From Acidobacteriota bacterium (GTDB taxonomy: Bacteria > Actinomycetota > Acidimicrobiia > Acidimicrobiales > Ilumatobacteraceae): a DNA stretch of 64,000 bases. The DNA is taken from the NCBI GenBank assembly GCA_018970175.1, contig JAGWWV010000004.1, positions 1-64,000 on the forward strand, written 5' to 3'. The notes beneath the pieces were generated by a model. That model did not search any database. It had not been told where the DNA came from and saw nothing but the letters and a program-made list of their open reading frames with translations. Position numbers and translations under genes: made by a program. Numbering within the stretch: the first letter of the stretch is position 1; each line of letters opens with the position of its first letter. Of the stretch, positions 39,970 through 49,543 are shown piece by piece.

Positions 39970-40317
39970 GTGGCAGATACCGTGCCAGCCGTGAGCGACG
40001 CGCGCGAGAAGCTGCCGATCAAGATGCTGAACGACCGCCTGCTCGTGCGGATTCCCCAGAGCGAGGGTGAACGTCGGTCTTCGGGCGGCATTCTCATCCC
40101 TGCCACGGCGCAGATCTCGAAACGACTGGTCTGGGCCGAAGTCGTCGCACTCGGACAGAACGTGCGCGCCGCCGAAGTCGGCGACAACGTTTTGTTCAGC
40201 CCCGACGACCGCTACGAGGTCGAGGTGGGCGGCGACGACTACATCATGTTGCGCGAACGCGACCTGCACGCAGTGGCGGCGTCGCGAATCGAGGGCAGTA
40301 CGGGGCTGTACCTGTGA
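39970..40317 (+). CDS. GroES/Cpn10-like co-chaperone family protein
   Basis: IKMLNDRLLVRIPQSEGERRSSGGILIPATAQ...GDNVLFSPDDRYEVEVGGDDYIMLRERDLHAV. Confidence 0.85.
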   Translation: MADTVPAVSDAREKLPIKMLNDRLLVRIPQSEGERRSSGGILIPATAQISKRLVWAEVVALGQNVRAAEVGDNVLFSPDDRYEVEVGGDDYIMLRERDLHAVAASRIEGSTGLYL

Positions 40318-40679
40318 GCGGCTCGGAACCCGCCCTCACCCCCGTCGCGCTCGTCGACGAGCAATTGGCCACCGTGAAGTTCAATTCCGACGGCTTGGTT
40401 CCCGTCGTCACGCAGGACGTGGCGACGAAGCAGGTGCTGATGATGGCGTGGATGAACGCCGACACCCTCCGCATGACCCTCACCGAGGGGCGCATGGTCT
40501 ATTGGAGCCGCAGCAGAAAAGAGGTGTGGCGCAAGGGCGACACCAGCGGCGACCGCCAGTTCGTGCGCGAGGCGTTCTACGACTGCGACGGCGACACCCT
40601 GCTGTTTCTCGTCGAACAGGAAGGCCGCGGCGCGTGCCACACCGGTGAAGTGAGCTGCTTCTACCGAAAGTTCGGTTGA
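40314..40679 (+). CDS. hisI: Phosphoribosyl-AMP cyclohydrolase
   Basis: QDVATKQVLMMAWMNADTLRMTLTEGRMVYWSRSRKEVWRKGDTSGD, CHTGEVSCFYRK. Confidence 0.95.
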   Translation: MSGSEPALTPVALVDEQLATVKFNSDGLVPVVTQDVATKQVLMMAWMNADTLRMTLTEGRMVYWSRSRKEVWRKGDTSGDRQFVREAFYDCDGDTLLFLVEQEGRGACHTGEVSCFYRKFG

Positions 40680-42199
40680 TGCGCCCCTCACTCGACGAGT
40701 TCCGCGCCCTCGCCGCCAAGCATCCGATCGTGCCCGTGTGGGCCGAAGTGCTGGCCGACCTCGAAACCCCCGTCTCGGTGTTCGCGAAGGTCGTCGGTAA
40801 CGACAACGGATTCCTCTTCGAATCGGTCGAGCACGGTGAGCGCTGGAGTCGATTCTCCTTCGTCGGGCGTGATCCTTCGGCTCGGCTGGTTCTGCGCGAC
40901 GGGAGTGTCGAGGTCAGTGGCACGTTGCCCGACGGCGTGCCAACCGACCGCGGCATCCTCGCCGCGATGGAGGCCTTGTTGCGCATCTACGAAGCACCGC
41001 TCTTTCCCGACCTGCCTCCGTTGCAGAGTGGTCTCGTCGGGTACGTGGGTTACGACGTCGTGCGCGAAGTCGAAAATCTTCCCGATGCGCCGCCCGACGC
41101 ACGCAACCTGCCCGACGCCGTCGTCAACGTGATCGGGTCACTGGTCGCCTTCGACCACTGGCGTCAGCGCCTCTACGTACTCGAGAGCGTCTCGACCGTT
41201 GGTGCCGACATCGACGCCGCCTACGCCGCGGCGACGTCGCGCATCGAGGAAACCGTCGCGCGACTCGCCCGACCCCTTCCGTACAGTCCGGTCGAGCCGC
41301 CCGTGCAGGGTGAAGAAGTGCCGAGCATCGAGTCCTCGTTGCCGAACGGTGCGTACCAACGTGCGGTGGAAGTCGCGAAGGAGCACGTACGAGCCGGCGA
41401 CATCTTCCAGGTGGTGTTATCACAGCGCTTCGACGTTGCCCTCGAGGCCGAACCGTACGACGTGTATCGCGTGTTGCGTCAGGTGAATCCGAGCCCGTAC
41501 ATGTACTTCGTCCGCGAACCCGAATTATGCATCGTCGGCAGCTCGCCCGAGCCGTTGGTGCAGTTGTCGCACGGCCGCATCACCAGCCGACCCATTGCCG
41601 GCACTCGCCGCCGCGGACGCGACGATGAGCACGACCGACGTCTCGCCGGCGAACTGCGCGAGAACCCCAAAGAGGTGGCCGAGCACGTGATGCTGGTCGA
41701 CCTCGCGCGCAACGACGTCGGACGCGTGGCCGAGTTCGGCTCGGTGAAGGTCGATGAACTGATGACCCTCGAGCGCTACAGCCACGTCATGCACCTCACG
41801 TCGCAGGTGTCGGGTCAATTACGTGAAGGTTTGACCCCGGTCGACCTGCTGCGCGCCACCATGCCGGCCGGAACCGTGAGCGGTGCACCAAAGGTCCGGG
41901 CGATGGAAATCATCGACGCGCTCGAGCCCGTGAAGCGCGGTCCGTATGCAGGGGTCGTGGGGTACATCGACTTCAGCGGCAACCTCGACGTTGCCATCGC
42001 CATCCGCACGATGTTCGTGCGTCCCGACGGCCACGGTGGCTGGATCGCGAGCCTGCAAGCCGGTGCCGGAATCGTCGCCGACAGCGACCCGAACGACGAG
42101 AACCTCGAGTGCCACAACAAGGCTGCCGCTCTACTTGCGGCAATTCCTGCGGCGCGCCGCATGACCGCCCGCCGCCGTGCGGCAGGAACCGAGGTCTGA
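40679..42199 (+). CDS. trpE: Anthranilate synthase component I
   Basis: GDIFQVVLSQRF, SPSPYMYF-like NPSPYMYFVREPELCIVGSSPE, PAGTVSGAPKVRAMEIID. Confidence 0.95.
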   Translation: MRPSLDEFRALAAKHPIVPVWAEVLADLETPVSVFAKVVGNDNGFLFESVEHGERWSRFSFVGRDPSARLVLRDGSVEVSGTLPDGVPTDRGILAAMEALLRIYEAPLFPDLPPLQSGLVGYVGYDVVREVENLPDAPPDARNLPDAVVNVIGSLVAFDHWRQRLYVLESVSTVGADIDAAYAAATSRIEETVARLARPLPYSPVEPPVQGEEVPSIESSLPNGAYQRAVEVAKEHVRAGDIFQVVLSQRFDVALEAEPYDVYRVLRQVNPSPYMYFVREPELCIVGSSPEPLVQLSHGRITSRPIAGTRRRGRDDEHDRRLAGELRENPKEVAEHVMLVDLARNDVGRVAEFGSVKVDELMTLERYSHVMHLTSQVSGQLREGLTPVDLLRATMPAGTVSGAPKVRAMEIIDALEPVKRGPYAGVVGYIDFSGNLDVAIAIRTMFVRPDGHGGWIASLQAGAGIVADSDPNDENLECHNKAAALLAAIPAARRMTARRRAAGTEV

Positions 42200-42985
42200 A
42201 TGTCTCTGGTGCAGTCTCGCGTGAAGCGCGACTTCGTCCGCGTGCAGGGTGACGACGCCGAGTCGTACCTGCAGTCGCAGTTGAGCAACCAGATCGCCGG
42301 CCAGCCCGTGCGTTCGGCACGCTGGTCGTTGCTGCTCGACCCGACGGGCAAGTTTGTCGCGGCCGTTCGGGTGACCCGCTTCGAGGACACCGTCTTCGTG
42401 CTCGACACCGAGCCGGGCTTCGGTGACGCAGTCGTGGCTCGTCTGAACAGATTCAAGATTCGCGTGAAGGCCGAGATCGGAACGCTCGATTGGCAGTGCG
42501 TCGCACTGCGGGGGCCCGGTGCCCGTGCGACGGCAGTCTCGCTCGGGCGCGTCGCGTCCGACGGTCTCGTTGTCGATGCGTGGTGGGGTGGGGACGACGC
42601 AGTCGACCTCGTCGGTGCGACCGTCGCCGACGTGCCCGAAGTCGCGCGGTGTTCCGACGCCGAGTTCGACGCGCTGCGTGTCGCCGCGGGTTGGCCGATT
42701 GCGGGAACCGACTTTGCCGCGGGTTGTATTCCGGCCGAAACCGGGCTGGTGCGCACTGCCGTCAGTTTCACGAAGGGCTGCTATCCGGGCCAGGAACTCG
42801 TCGAGCGCATGGACTCGCGTGCGGTCACCGCACCCTTCACCCTGCGACTCGTCGACGACGGCGGCTACTCGGTCGGCGACGCCATCGGTGATGGTGCGGT
42901 CGTGACATCGGTTGGTGGGGGCAAGGCGATCGTTCGCGCAAAGCGCGACGCTGCCGAACTCGGCGAACCGCTCGGACCCGCCTGA
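42200..42985 (+). CDS. YgfZ/GcvT-domain folate-binding protein
   Basis: KGCYPGQELVERM signature; GcvT-like N-terminus. Confidence 0.9.
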   Translation: MSLVQSRVKRDFVRVQGDDAESYLQSQLSNQIAGQPVRSARWSLLLDPTGKFVAAVRVTRFEDTVFVLDTEPGFGDAVVARLNRFKIRVKAEIGTLDWQCVALRGPGARATAVSLGRVASDGLVVDAWWGGDDAVDLVGATVADVPEVARCSDAEFDALRVAAGWPIAGTDFAAGCIPAETGLVRTAVSFTKGCYPGQELVERMDSRAVTAPFTLRLVDDGGYSVGDAIGDGAVVTSVGGGKAIVRAKRDAAELGEPLGPA

Positions 42986-42993
42986 CGATTCAC

Positions 42994-43854
42994 TCAGTCG
43001 CGACGAACCAGCGTCATCTGTTCGGCGAGCCTCATCCACGCCTGGGCACCGTCGTGATCGCCCGTCGCGCTGAGCGACACCGACACACGTGCGGCGAGCT
43101 CGGCCGACGGAGACGAACGGAAGAGGTTGGCCCCCTCGCGGGCCGCGGCCTCGTGGGCTCCTGCATCTTGCAGCGCGGCGACGAAGGCGAGCGGTGTGAG
43201 CCTGGCCCGCATCCCCTCGATGCCGCGTTCGGCACGCAGCATCTGTACCTGCAGAACGAGAAGCACTGCGGCGAAGGGGAGAAATCCCTGAAGGACCGGC
43301 ATCACGATTGCGCAGGCGACCCCGATCGACGAGACGGCCACGCTGAACCACAGCATCGCTGATCGTCCGCGCCTCGGCGCAAGCCATTCGACCAACAACC
43401 CGAGAATTGACCCGCCGTCGAGGGGGAGGATCGGGATGAGATTGACGACGGCAAGAGCGATGCCGGCCCACCAGATGCTGATCGTCGCATCGCTGAGGGC
43501 GATGTCGGCACGTGAGAACGGATTGGCACCAAGGAGCAACAACACCACGACGGCGGCGGTGAACTGTGCGGTGGCGCCGGCCACTGCGATACCTGCGCGT
43601 TCCCATCGGGTGAGCGGCCGACGCGGCACGTACGAGGCGTATCCGGCGAGGAAATCGAGCGAGATTTCGGCGTATGAACCGGTTGCCCGAGCTGCGGCGG
43701 CGTGGCCGAGTTCGTGGATCAACGTGAACACGGCGATCGAACCCGCCGCCCAGAGTCCCTGCGATCCTCCGTAGAGCAAAACGACGATCACGAGGAACAA
43801 AAGGAAGCCGGGTCGGATCTCCACGCGGAAGCCGAACAGTCGGAAAACGCCCAC
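42994..43854 (-). CDS. M50-family site-2 protease-like membrane protein
   Basis: FTLIHELGHAAAAR (HExxH) and NLIPILPLDGGSIL with multiple TM segments. Confidence 0.9.
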   Translation of the reverse strand: MGVFRLFGFRVEIRPGFLLFLVIVVLLYGGSQGLWAAGSIAVFTLIHELGHAAAARATGSYAEISLDFLAGYASYVPRRPLTRWERAGIAVAGATAQFTAAVVVLLLLGANPFSRADIALSDATISIWWAGIALAVVNLIPILPLDGGSILGLLVEWLAPRRGRSAMLWFSVAVSSIGVACAIVMPVLQGFLPFAAVLLVLQVQMLRAERGIEGMRARLTPLAFVAALQDAGAHEAAAREGANLFRSSPSAELAARVSVSLSATGDHDGAQAWMRLAEQMTLVRRD

Positions 43855-43897
43855 TGCATTGAAGGCTACGGCGGGTCGCGCCGTAGACTTCCGTTCC

Positions 43898-46573
43898 GTG
43901 CCTTTTGTCTACGCCTTCAACCACAAACACCGCCGCGCCCCCAAGGAAATGAAGGACCTCCTCGGTGGCAAGGGAGCCAACCTTGCCGAGATGATGAGTG
44001 TCCTCAAGCTGCCGGTGCCGCACGGTTTCACCGTCACCACCGACGCCTGTCGCGCCTACATGAAAGGCGGATGGCCCAAGGCCCTCGACGCCGAGGTCGC
44101 AAAGAACGTGGCCGCGCTCGAAAAGCAGATGGGCCGCAAGTTGGGTGACGCCGCCGACCCGTTGTTGGTGTCGGTGCGTTCGGGCGCCAAGTTCTCGATG
44201 CCCGGAATGATGGACACCGTCTTGAACCTCGGTCTTAACGACAAGACCGTTGTCGGCCTCGCCAAGAACAGCGACGAGCGTTTCGCGTACGACAGCTACC
44301 GCCGTTTCATCTCGATGTACGGCCGCATCGTTCTCGGTCTCGAAGGTGAAGAGTTCGAACACGAGCTCACCAAGGCACGTCAGGCGGCGGGTGCGGCATC
44401 CGATGCCGACATTCCGGCCGCGGCACTGAAGTCCCTGTGCGAGACGTACAAGAAGATCGTTCAGGTGCACACGGGCAAGCCATTCCCCCAGGACCCGACG
44501 AAGCAGTTGCGTGGCGCCATCGAAGCGGTGTTCCGTTCCTGGAACGGCCCGCGCGCCATTGCGTACCGCGTCCGCGAGAAAATCAGCCACGACCTCGGCA
44601 CCGCAGTCAACGTCCAGGCCATGGTCTTCGGCAACCGCGACAACAACTCGGGCACCGGAGTCGGCTTCACCCGCAACGCGGCCACCGGCGACAACAAGCC
44701 CTACGGTGACTTCCTCGTGAATGCCCAGGGTGAAGACGTTGTCGCGGGTATTCGCAACACCGAAGATCTCGATGCGCTGAAGAAGCACTTCCCGAAGGTC
44801 CACGCCGACTTGCTGGTCATCTTCGACCGTCTCGAGCGTCACTACAAGGACATGTGCGACACCGAGTTCACCATCGAACAGGGCAAGTTGTGGATGCTGC
44901 AGACCCGCGTGGGCAAGCGCACAGGTGCGGCGGCACTGAAGATGGCCGTCGACATGACCAAGGCAAACGGCAAGGGCAAGAAGACCTGGAAGATCTCGCA
45001 GAAGGAAGCGGTGATGCGTGTCACCGCCGACCATCTCGACCAGGTTCTCCATCCGCAGTTTGCGAACAAGGGCGTGGTGTTGACCAAGGGTCTCGCTGCC
45101 TCGCCGGGTGCTGCGGTCGGCAAGGTGTACTTCACCGCCGACGATGCAGCCGATGCTGCCGATGCCGGCGAAGACGTCATCCTGGTGCGCAACGAAACCA
45201 GCCCCGAAGACGTTCACGGCATGATGGTGTCGAAGGGAATTCTCACCGCCCGTGGCGGCCTCGTCAGCCACGCGGCCGTCGTCGCCCGCGGCTGGGGAAC
45301 CCCGGCCGTCGTCGGTGCCGAGGCCGTCCGCATCGAAGGAAAGCAGTTCGCCGTCGGTGGCGTCGTTGTGAAGGAAGGCGACGTCATCTCGATCGACGGC
45401 GGAACCGGCGAAGTGGTCGTCGGTGAGCTGAAGCTCGAGGCCGCCAAGCCGCCGAAGGAATTCGACATCATCCTGAAGTGGGCCGACAAGATCCGCAAGG
45501 GCAAGCTCGCCGTTCGTGCCAACGCCGACACCGGCGAAGATGCCAAGAACGCACGCGAACTCGGCGCCGAGGGAATCGGTCTGTGCCGCACCGAGCACAT
45601 GTTCCTCGCGCCCGACCGTCTGCCCGTCGTGCGCCGCATGATTCTTGCCGACACACCCGAGGCCGAGGCCGCCGCACTCGAAGAGCTGCGCAAGGTGCAA
45701 AAGGAAGACTTCGCCGCGATCTTCCGCGAGATGTCGGGGCTTCCCGTCACAGTGCGTCTTCTCGACCCGCCGCTGCACGAGTTCCTCCCTCGGGTGCAAG
45801 AGCTCGAAATCAAGAAGGCAACCGAAGGTCTCAGCCACGTCGAAGAGAAGTTGCTCGCCGCCGCCGAAAGCTGGTCGGAGTTCAACCCGATGATCGGAAC
45901 CCGCGGTGTGCGCCTCGGCGTCATCAAGCCGGGTCTCTACGCGATGCAGGTGCGTGCTCTCCTCGAGGCGGCCGACCAAGTGGCCGCCGAGGGACACAAG
46001 CCCGTCGCCGAAGTCATGATTCCGCTCACCGTCACGCGCGAGGAGCTCGCTCTTGCCCGTTCGTGGGTCGAGGAAGTTCTGCGCGAAAACGCCACGAAGC
46101 CCGCACCGAAGGCCAAAGGCAAGAAGGTGTCGCGTCCCAAGGTCACCATCGGAACCATGATCGAAACGCCCCGCGCCGCGGTGCGCGCCGACGAACTGGC
46201 CGAGGTGTCCGACTTCTTCAGCTTCGGTACCAACGACCTCACGCAGCTCACTTTCGGTTTCAGCCGCGACGACGTCGAGAGCCGCATGATGCCCGCGTAC
46301 CTTGAGGCGGGCCTGCTGAAGCGCAACCCCTTCGAGACCATCGACCAATCCGGCGTTGGTGAACTGGTGCAGCTGGCTGCACAGCGCGGCCGCAAGGTGA
46401 AGCGCGATCTGAAGCTCGGTGTTTGCGGTGAGCACGGTGGCGACCCCGAGTCGATCGGTCTCTTCTATGCGGCCGGCCTCAACTACGTCAGTTGCTCGCC
46501 GTTCCGCGTGCCGATTGCACGTCTCTCGGCGGCGCAGGCGGTACTCGGCGGCCTCTCGGGCGACACAAAGTAG
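43898..46573 (+). CDS. ppdK: Pyruvate, phosphate dikinase
   Basis: LLGGKGANLAEMM, TARGGLVSHAAVVARGWGTPAVVG, CRTEHMF, SFGTNDLTQLTFGFSRDD; GTG start. Confidence 0.96.
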   Translation: MPFVYAFNHKHRRAPKEMKDLLGGKGANLAEMMSVLKLPVPHGFTVTTDACRAYMKGGWPKALDAEVAKNVAALEKQMGRKLGDAADPLLVSVRSGAKFSMPGMMDTVLNLGLNDKTVVGLAKNSDERFAYDSYRRFISMYGRIVLGLEGEEFEHELTKARQAAGAASDADIPAAALKSLCETYKKIVQVHTGKPFPQDPTKQLRGAIEAVFRSWNGPRAIAYRVREKISHDLGTAVNVQAMVFGNRDNNSGTGVGFTRNAATGDNKPYGDFLVNAQGEDVVAGIRNTEDLDALKKHFPKVHADLLVIFDRLERHYKDMCDTEFTIEQGKLWMLQTRVGKRTGAAALKMAVDMTKANGKGKKTWKISQKEAVMRVTADHLDQVLHPQFANKGVVLTKGLAASPGAAVGKVYFTADDAADAADAGEDVILVRNETSPEDVHGMMVSKGILTARGGLVSHAAVVARGWGTPAVVGAEAVRIEGKQFAVGGVVVKEGDVISIDGGTGEVVVGELKLEAAKPPKEFDIILKWADKIRKGKLAVRANADTGEDAKNARELGAEGIGLCRTEHMFLAPDRLPVVRRMILADTPEAEAAALEELRKVQKEDFAAIFREMSGLPVTVRLLDPPLHEFLPRVQELEIKKATEGLSHVEEKLLAAAESWSEFNPMIGTRGVRLGVIKPGLYAMQVRALLEAADQVAAEGHKPVAEVMIPLTVTREELALARSWVEEVLRENATKPAPKAKGKKVSRPKVTIGTMIETPRAAVRADELAEVSDFFSFGTNDLTQLTFGFSRDDVESRMMPAYLEAGLLKRNPFETIDQSGVGELVQLAAQRGRKVKRDLKLGVCGEHGGDPESIGLFYAAGLNYVSCSPFRVPIARLSAAQAVLGGLSGDTK

Positions 46574-46591
46574 TCGGGTCGAACGGCCTCA

Positions 46592-47578
46592 ATGATCGCC
46601 ACTTCGGAGTCGGGTTCATTCGTTTCGCTCGACGTCGGGGTGGGGGTCTGGGTTTTTCTCAGTGCGCTCATTGCCGCGCTGCTGCTCATCGACCTTCTCG
46701 TCGTTCACCGCAAGTCGCACGTCATCGAGACGCGTCGGGCGGTCATCGAGTCAATCGTGTGGATCTCGGTCGGAATCGGCTTTGCAATCTTCATCTTTGC
46801 ACAGTTCGGTGGTGACGCGACCGGCGAGTACCTGAGTGCCTACCTCATCGAGAAAAGCCTCAGTATCGACAACGTCTTTGTGTGGTCGGTAATCCTCACG
46901 CACTATCGCGTTCCGGAGCAGTACCAGCACAGGGTTCTCTTCTGGGGCATTTTCGGCGCACTCGCCATGAGGCTCGGCTTCATCCTTGCCGGCGTGGCGG
47001 TCATCGAGCGGTTCGAGTTCACGATGGTCCTCTTCGGTGCGTTCCTTTTGTGGACGGGCGCGAAGCTGTTCAAGGGCGACGACGAATTCGACCCGGCCGA
47101 GAGCAAACCGATGAAGCTGTTTCATCGCGTCGTTCCGAGCGTCGACCAGCTCGACGGTCAGAAGTTGATCACCCGGCACCTCGGTCGTCGCGTGGCGACA
47201 CCATTGCTTGCGGTCCTCGTTCTTATCGAGCTGACCGACCTGTTGTTCGCGGTCGACTCGGTGCCGGCGGTTCTCGCTATCAGCCGCGAACAATTCATCG
47301 CCTTCTCGTCGAATGCCTTTGCGATTCTCGGCCTGCGCGCGCTCTACTTCGTCCTCGCCGACATTCGGCACCGGTTCGAGTACCTCGAACAGGGGATCGC
47401 GGCGATCCTTGTCTTTGTCGGCGTGAAGATGTCGATCTCGCCGTGGTGGCACCTGCCGACCTTCATTTCGCTCGCCGTCATCGCGGTCATTCTCTTCGTG
47501 GCAATCATGTGGTCACTGCGCCACACCCGAATTCACGAGCATCCCGCTCCGCAGTGGCCCGACGAATCCACCCACTGA
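46592..47578 (+). CDS. TerC/Alx family integral membrane protein
   Basis: EKSLSIDNVFVWSVI, ELTDLLFAVDSVPAVLAISREQFIAFSSNAFAILGLRALYF. Confidence 0.93.
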   Translation: MIATSESGSFVSLDVGVGVWVFLSALIAALLLIDLLVVHRKSHVIETRRAVIESIVWISVGIGFAIFIFAQFGGDATGEYLSAYLIEKSLSIDNVFVWSVILTHYRVPEQYQHRVLFWGIFGALAMRLGFILAGVAVIERFEFTMVLFGAFLLWTGAKLFKGDDEFDPAESKPMKLFHRVVPSVDQLDGQKLITRHLGRRVATPLLAVLVLIELTDLLFAVDSVPAVLAISREQFIAFSSNAFAILGLRALYFVLADIRHRFEYLEQGIAAILVFVGVKMSISPWWHLPTFISLAVIAVILFVAIMWSLRHTRIHEHPAPQWPDESTH

Positions 47579-47581
47579 GGA

Positions 47582-47628
47582 TTCTCGGCGCACTACGACC
47601 CGCTTTTTGCAACATCTCGCACCGAGAA
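47582..47628. repeat. 47-bp element with inverted terminal TTCTCGGCGC/GCaCCGAGAA (copy A)
   Basis: TTCTCGGCGCACTACGACCCGCTTTTTGCAACATCTCGCACCGAGAA. Confidence 0.8.
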
Positions 47629-47643
47629 ACGCATGGTCTTCCG

Positions 47644-47690
47644 TTCTCGGCGCGAAAGCGCGCAAAACCTGCACCACCCTGCGCCGAGAA
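47644..47690. repeat. 47-bp element with inverted terminal TTCTCGGCGC/GCGCCGAGAA (copy B)
   Basis: TTCTCGGCGCGAAAGCGCGCAAAACCTGCACCACCCTGCGCCGAGAA; same length and termini as copy A. Confidence 0.8.
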
Positions 47691-47724
47691 CCCGTGAAGT
47701 GGGGGGTGGATCTACACTGCGCGC

Positions 47725-49482
47725 ATGGCGATTGCAGCCGATGACATCGAGGCGCTGCGCCAACGGATTTCCATCGTGGAAGTCGTCCAGAGTTACGTCG
47801 CCCTGCGCCGCGTCGGCCGCAACTGGGTCGGCCTGTGTCCGTTCCATGCCGAGAAGTCGGGTTCCTTCAACGTGCGCGAGGAAACAGCCCGGTACCGGTG
47901 CTTCGGGTGCGGGGCGTCGGGCGACATCTTCAAATTCGTCCAGGACATCGAGCACGTCGACTTCGTGGGTGCGGTCGAATCCCTGGCGGGTAAATACGGC
48001 TACCAGCTGACCTACACGTCGGGAACGGAATCAAAGGACCGCCAGCGCCGCAAGAAACTGGTCGAAGCGATGAAGGTCGCTGCCGACTGGTACCACGACC
48101 GGCTGTTGAACGCGCCCGACGCCCGCGCGGCGCGCGACTACCTGCGGACCCGCGGTCTTGCAGGTGATGCGGCCCGGCAGTTCCGCCTCGGATGGGCCCC
48201 CGACGACTGGGACGCGCTGTCACTTGCGCTTGCAAAAGACCACGGCATCACCCAGGACGTGTTGCGTGACTGCGGCCTTGCGTTCATGAACAAACGTGAT
48301 CGGATGCAAGACGCGTTCCGGGCACGCATTCTCTTTCCGATCATTTCCGACACCGGCGATGTGCTCGCTTTCGGGGGCCGCATCCTGCCCGGCAGTACCG
48401 ACCCGGCGAAGTACAAGAACTCCCCGGAGACTCCGATCTATTCGAAGTCGCGAACGCTCTACGGTTTGAACTGGGCCAAAGCCGACATCGTGCGCGCCGA
48501 CCAGGTAATCATCTGCGAGGGCTACACCGACGTCATCGGTTTCCACCGTGCGGGTGTTCCGCGGGCTGTCGCAACCTGCGGTACGGCGCTCACGGAAGAG
48601 CACGTACGCATTCTCAAGCGGTTCGCCAACAAGGTGGTCCTCGCCTTCGATGCCGACGCAGCCGGACAGGGGGCTGCCGAGCGGTTCTACGAGTGGGAAG
48701 CGAAGTACGAGGTGAGTGTCAGCGTCGCGCAGTTTCCGAAAGGCAAGGACCCGGGCGAACTTGCCCAGTCCGACCCCGATGCCCTTCGCGCGGCCATCGA
48801 CGGCGCGCAGCCCTTTCTCGGATTCCGGCTGCAGAGGGTGCTCGATGCCAATCCCGCCCGCACCCCCGAAGAGCGGGCCCGCACCGCCGAACGGGCGATT
48901 GCGGTCATCAACGAGCACCCGAACGTGAACGTCCGCAAGATCTACGCCGGCCAGATTGCGACGCACACTGGCCTTCCGGTCGGCGATGTGGTGCCGCGCG
49001 TCGAACGTCGCGAGCGCAACCCGCGCATCGATGTTGCTGCGTCGGCCGCGCCCTCGGCGCGCGAGAACGCCGAGTTCGCCGCGATCGCGATGCTGTTGCA
49101 GAACTGGGACTCCATCGCGCCGTGGCTCGTCGAGGAACTCTTCCCGACGGACGTGATGCGTCGTGCGTTCGTTGCAGTGGCCGAGTCGGCGGGTGCGGTC
49201 GAGGCCGCCATCGAGGCGGCCGACCCCGAGGCGCGGGAAGTTCTCGAACGAGCCGTGGTCGTCGATATCGATGCGAACGGCCGGGCCGAAGCCTTCAACC
49301 TCTTGTCTGCTGCGGTGCGCCGCGAACTTGCCGCGCGGCGCGGGGTCACCGACCCGAACGTGCTGCGCGCCGATCGCGACGCCCGACTTCATCTCGAGAA
49401 ACTCGAATCACCCGAGGGTGATTCGGCTGCGGCATTCCTCCTCGGATGGTTGCAGTCGTCGGTGGTCGCCGGCGACGCCTGA
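47725..49482 (+). CDS. dnaG: DNA primase
   Basis: N-term zinc ribbon CPFHAEKSGSFNVREETARYRCFGCGASGD; TOPRIM VIICEGYTDVIGFHRAGV. Confidence 0.96.
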   Translation: MAIAADDIEALRQRISIVEVVQSYVALRRVGRNWVGLCPFHAEKSGSFNVREETARYRCFGCGASGDIFKFVQDIEHVDFVGAVESLAGKYGYQLTYTSGTESKDRQRRKKLVEAMKVAADWYHDRLLNAPDARAARDYLRTRGLAGDAARQFRLGWAPDDWDALSLALAKDHGITQDVLRDCGLAFMNKRDRMQDAFRARILFPIISDTGDVLAFGGRILPGSTDPAKYKNSPETPIYSKSRTLYGLNWAKADIVRADQVIICEGYTDVIGFHRAGVPRAVATCGTALTEEHVRILKRFANKVVLAFDADAAGQGAAERFYEWEAKYEVSVSVAQFPKGKDPGELAQSDPDALRAAIDGAQPFLGFRLQRVLDANPARTPEERARTAERAIAVINEHPNVNVRKIYAGQIATHTGLPVGDVVPRVERRERNPRIDVAASAAPSARENAEFAAIAMLLQNWDSIAPWLVEELFPTDVMRRAFVAVAESAGAVEAAIEAADPEAREVLERAVVVDIDANGRAEAFNLLSAAVRRELAARRGVTDPNVLRADRDARLHLEKLESPEGDSAAAFLLGWLQSSVVAGDA

Positions 49483-49543
49483 TGCGTCGTGTCATTCCGC
49501 CCCTGAGTTTCGTTCTAGTGTTGGGTCCCATGGGGGAGCGGTC

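Noticed and set aside
42131-46435. 1434-aa minus-strand ORF opposite trpE/ygfZ/ppdK
   Set aside because: It is a shadow ORF caused by high GC3 on the antisense strand. The plus-strand genes here are unambiguous (trpE, ygfZ, ppdK) and the M50 gene occupies part of the minus strand in another frame; the ORF's translation has no recognisable domain.
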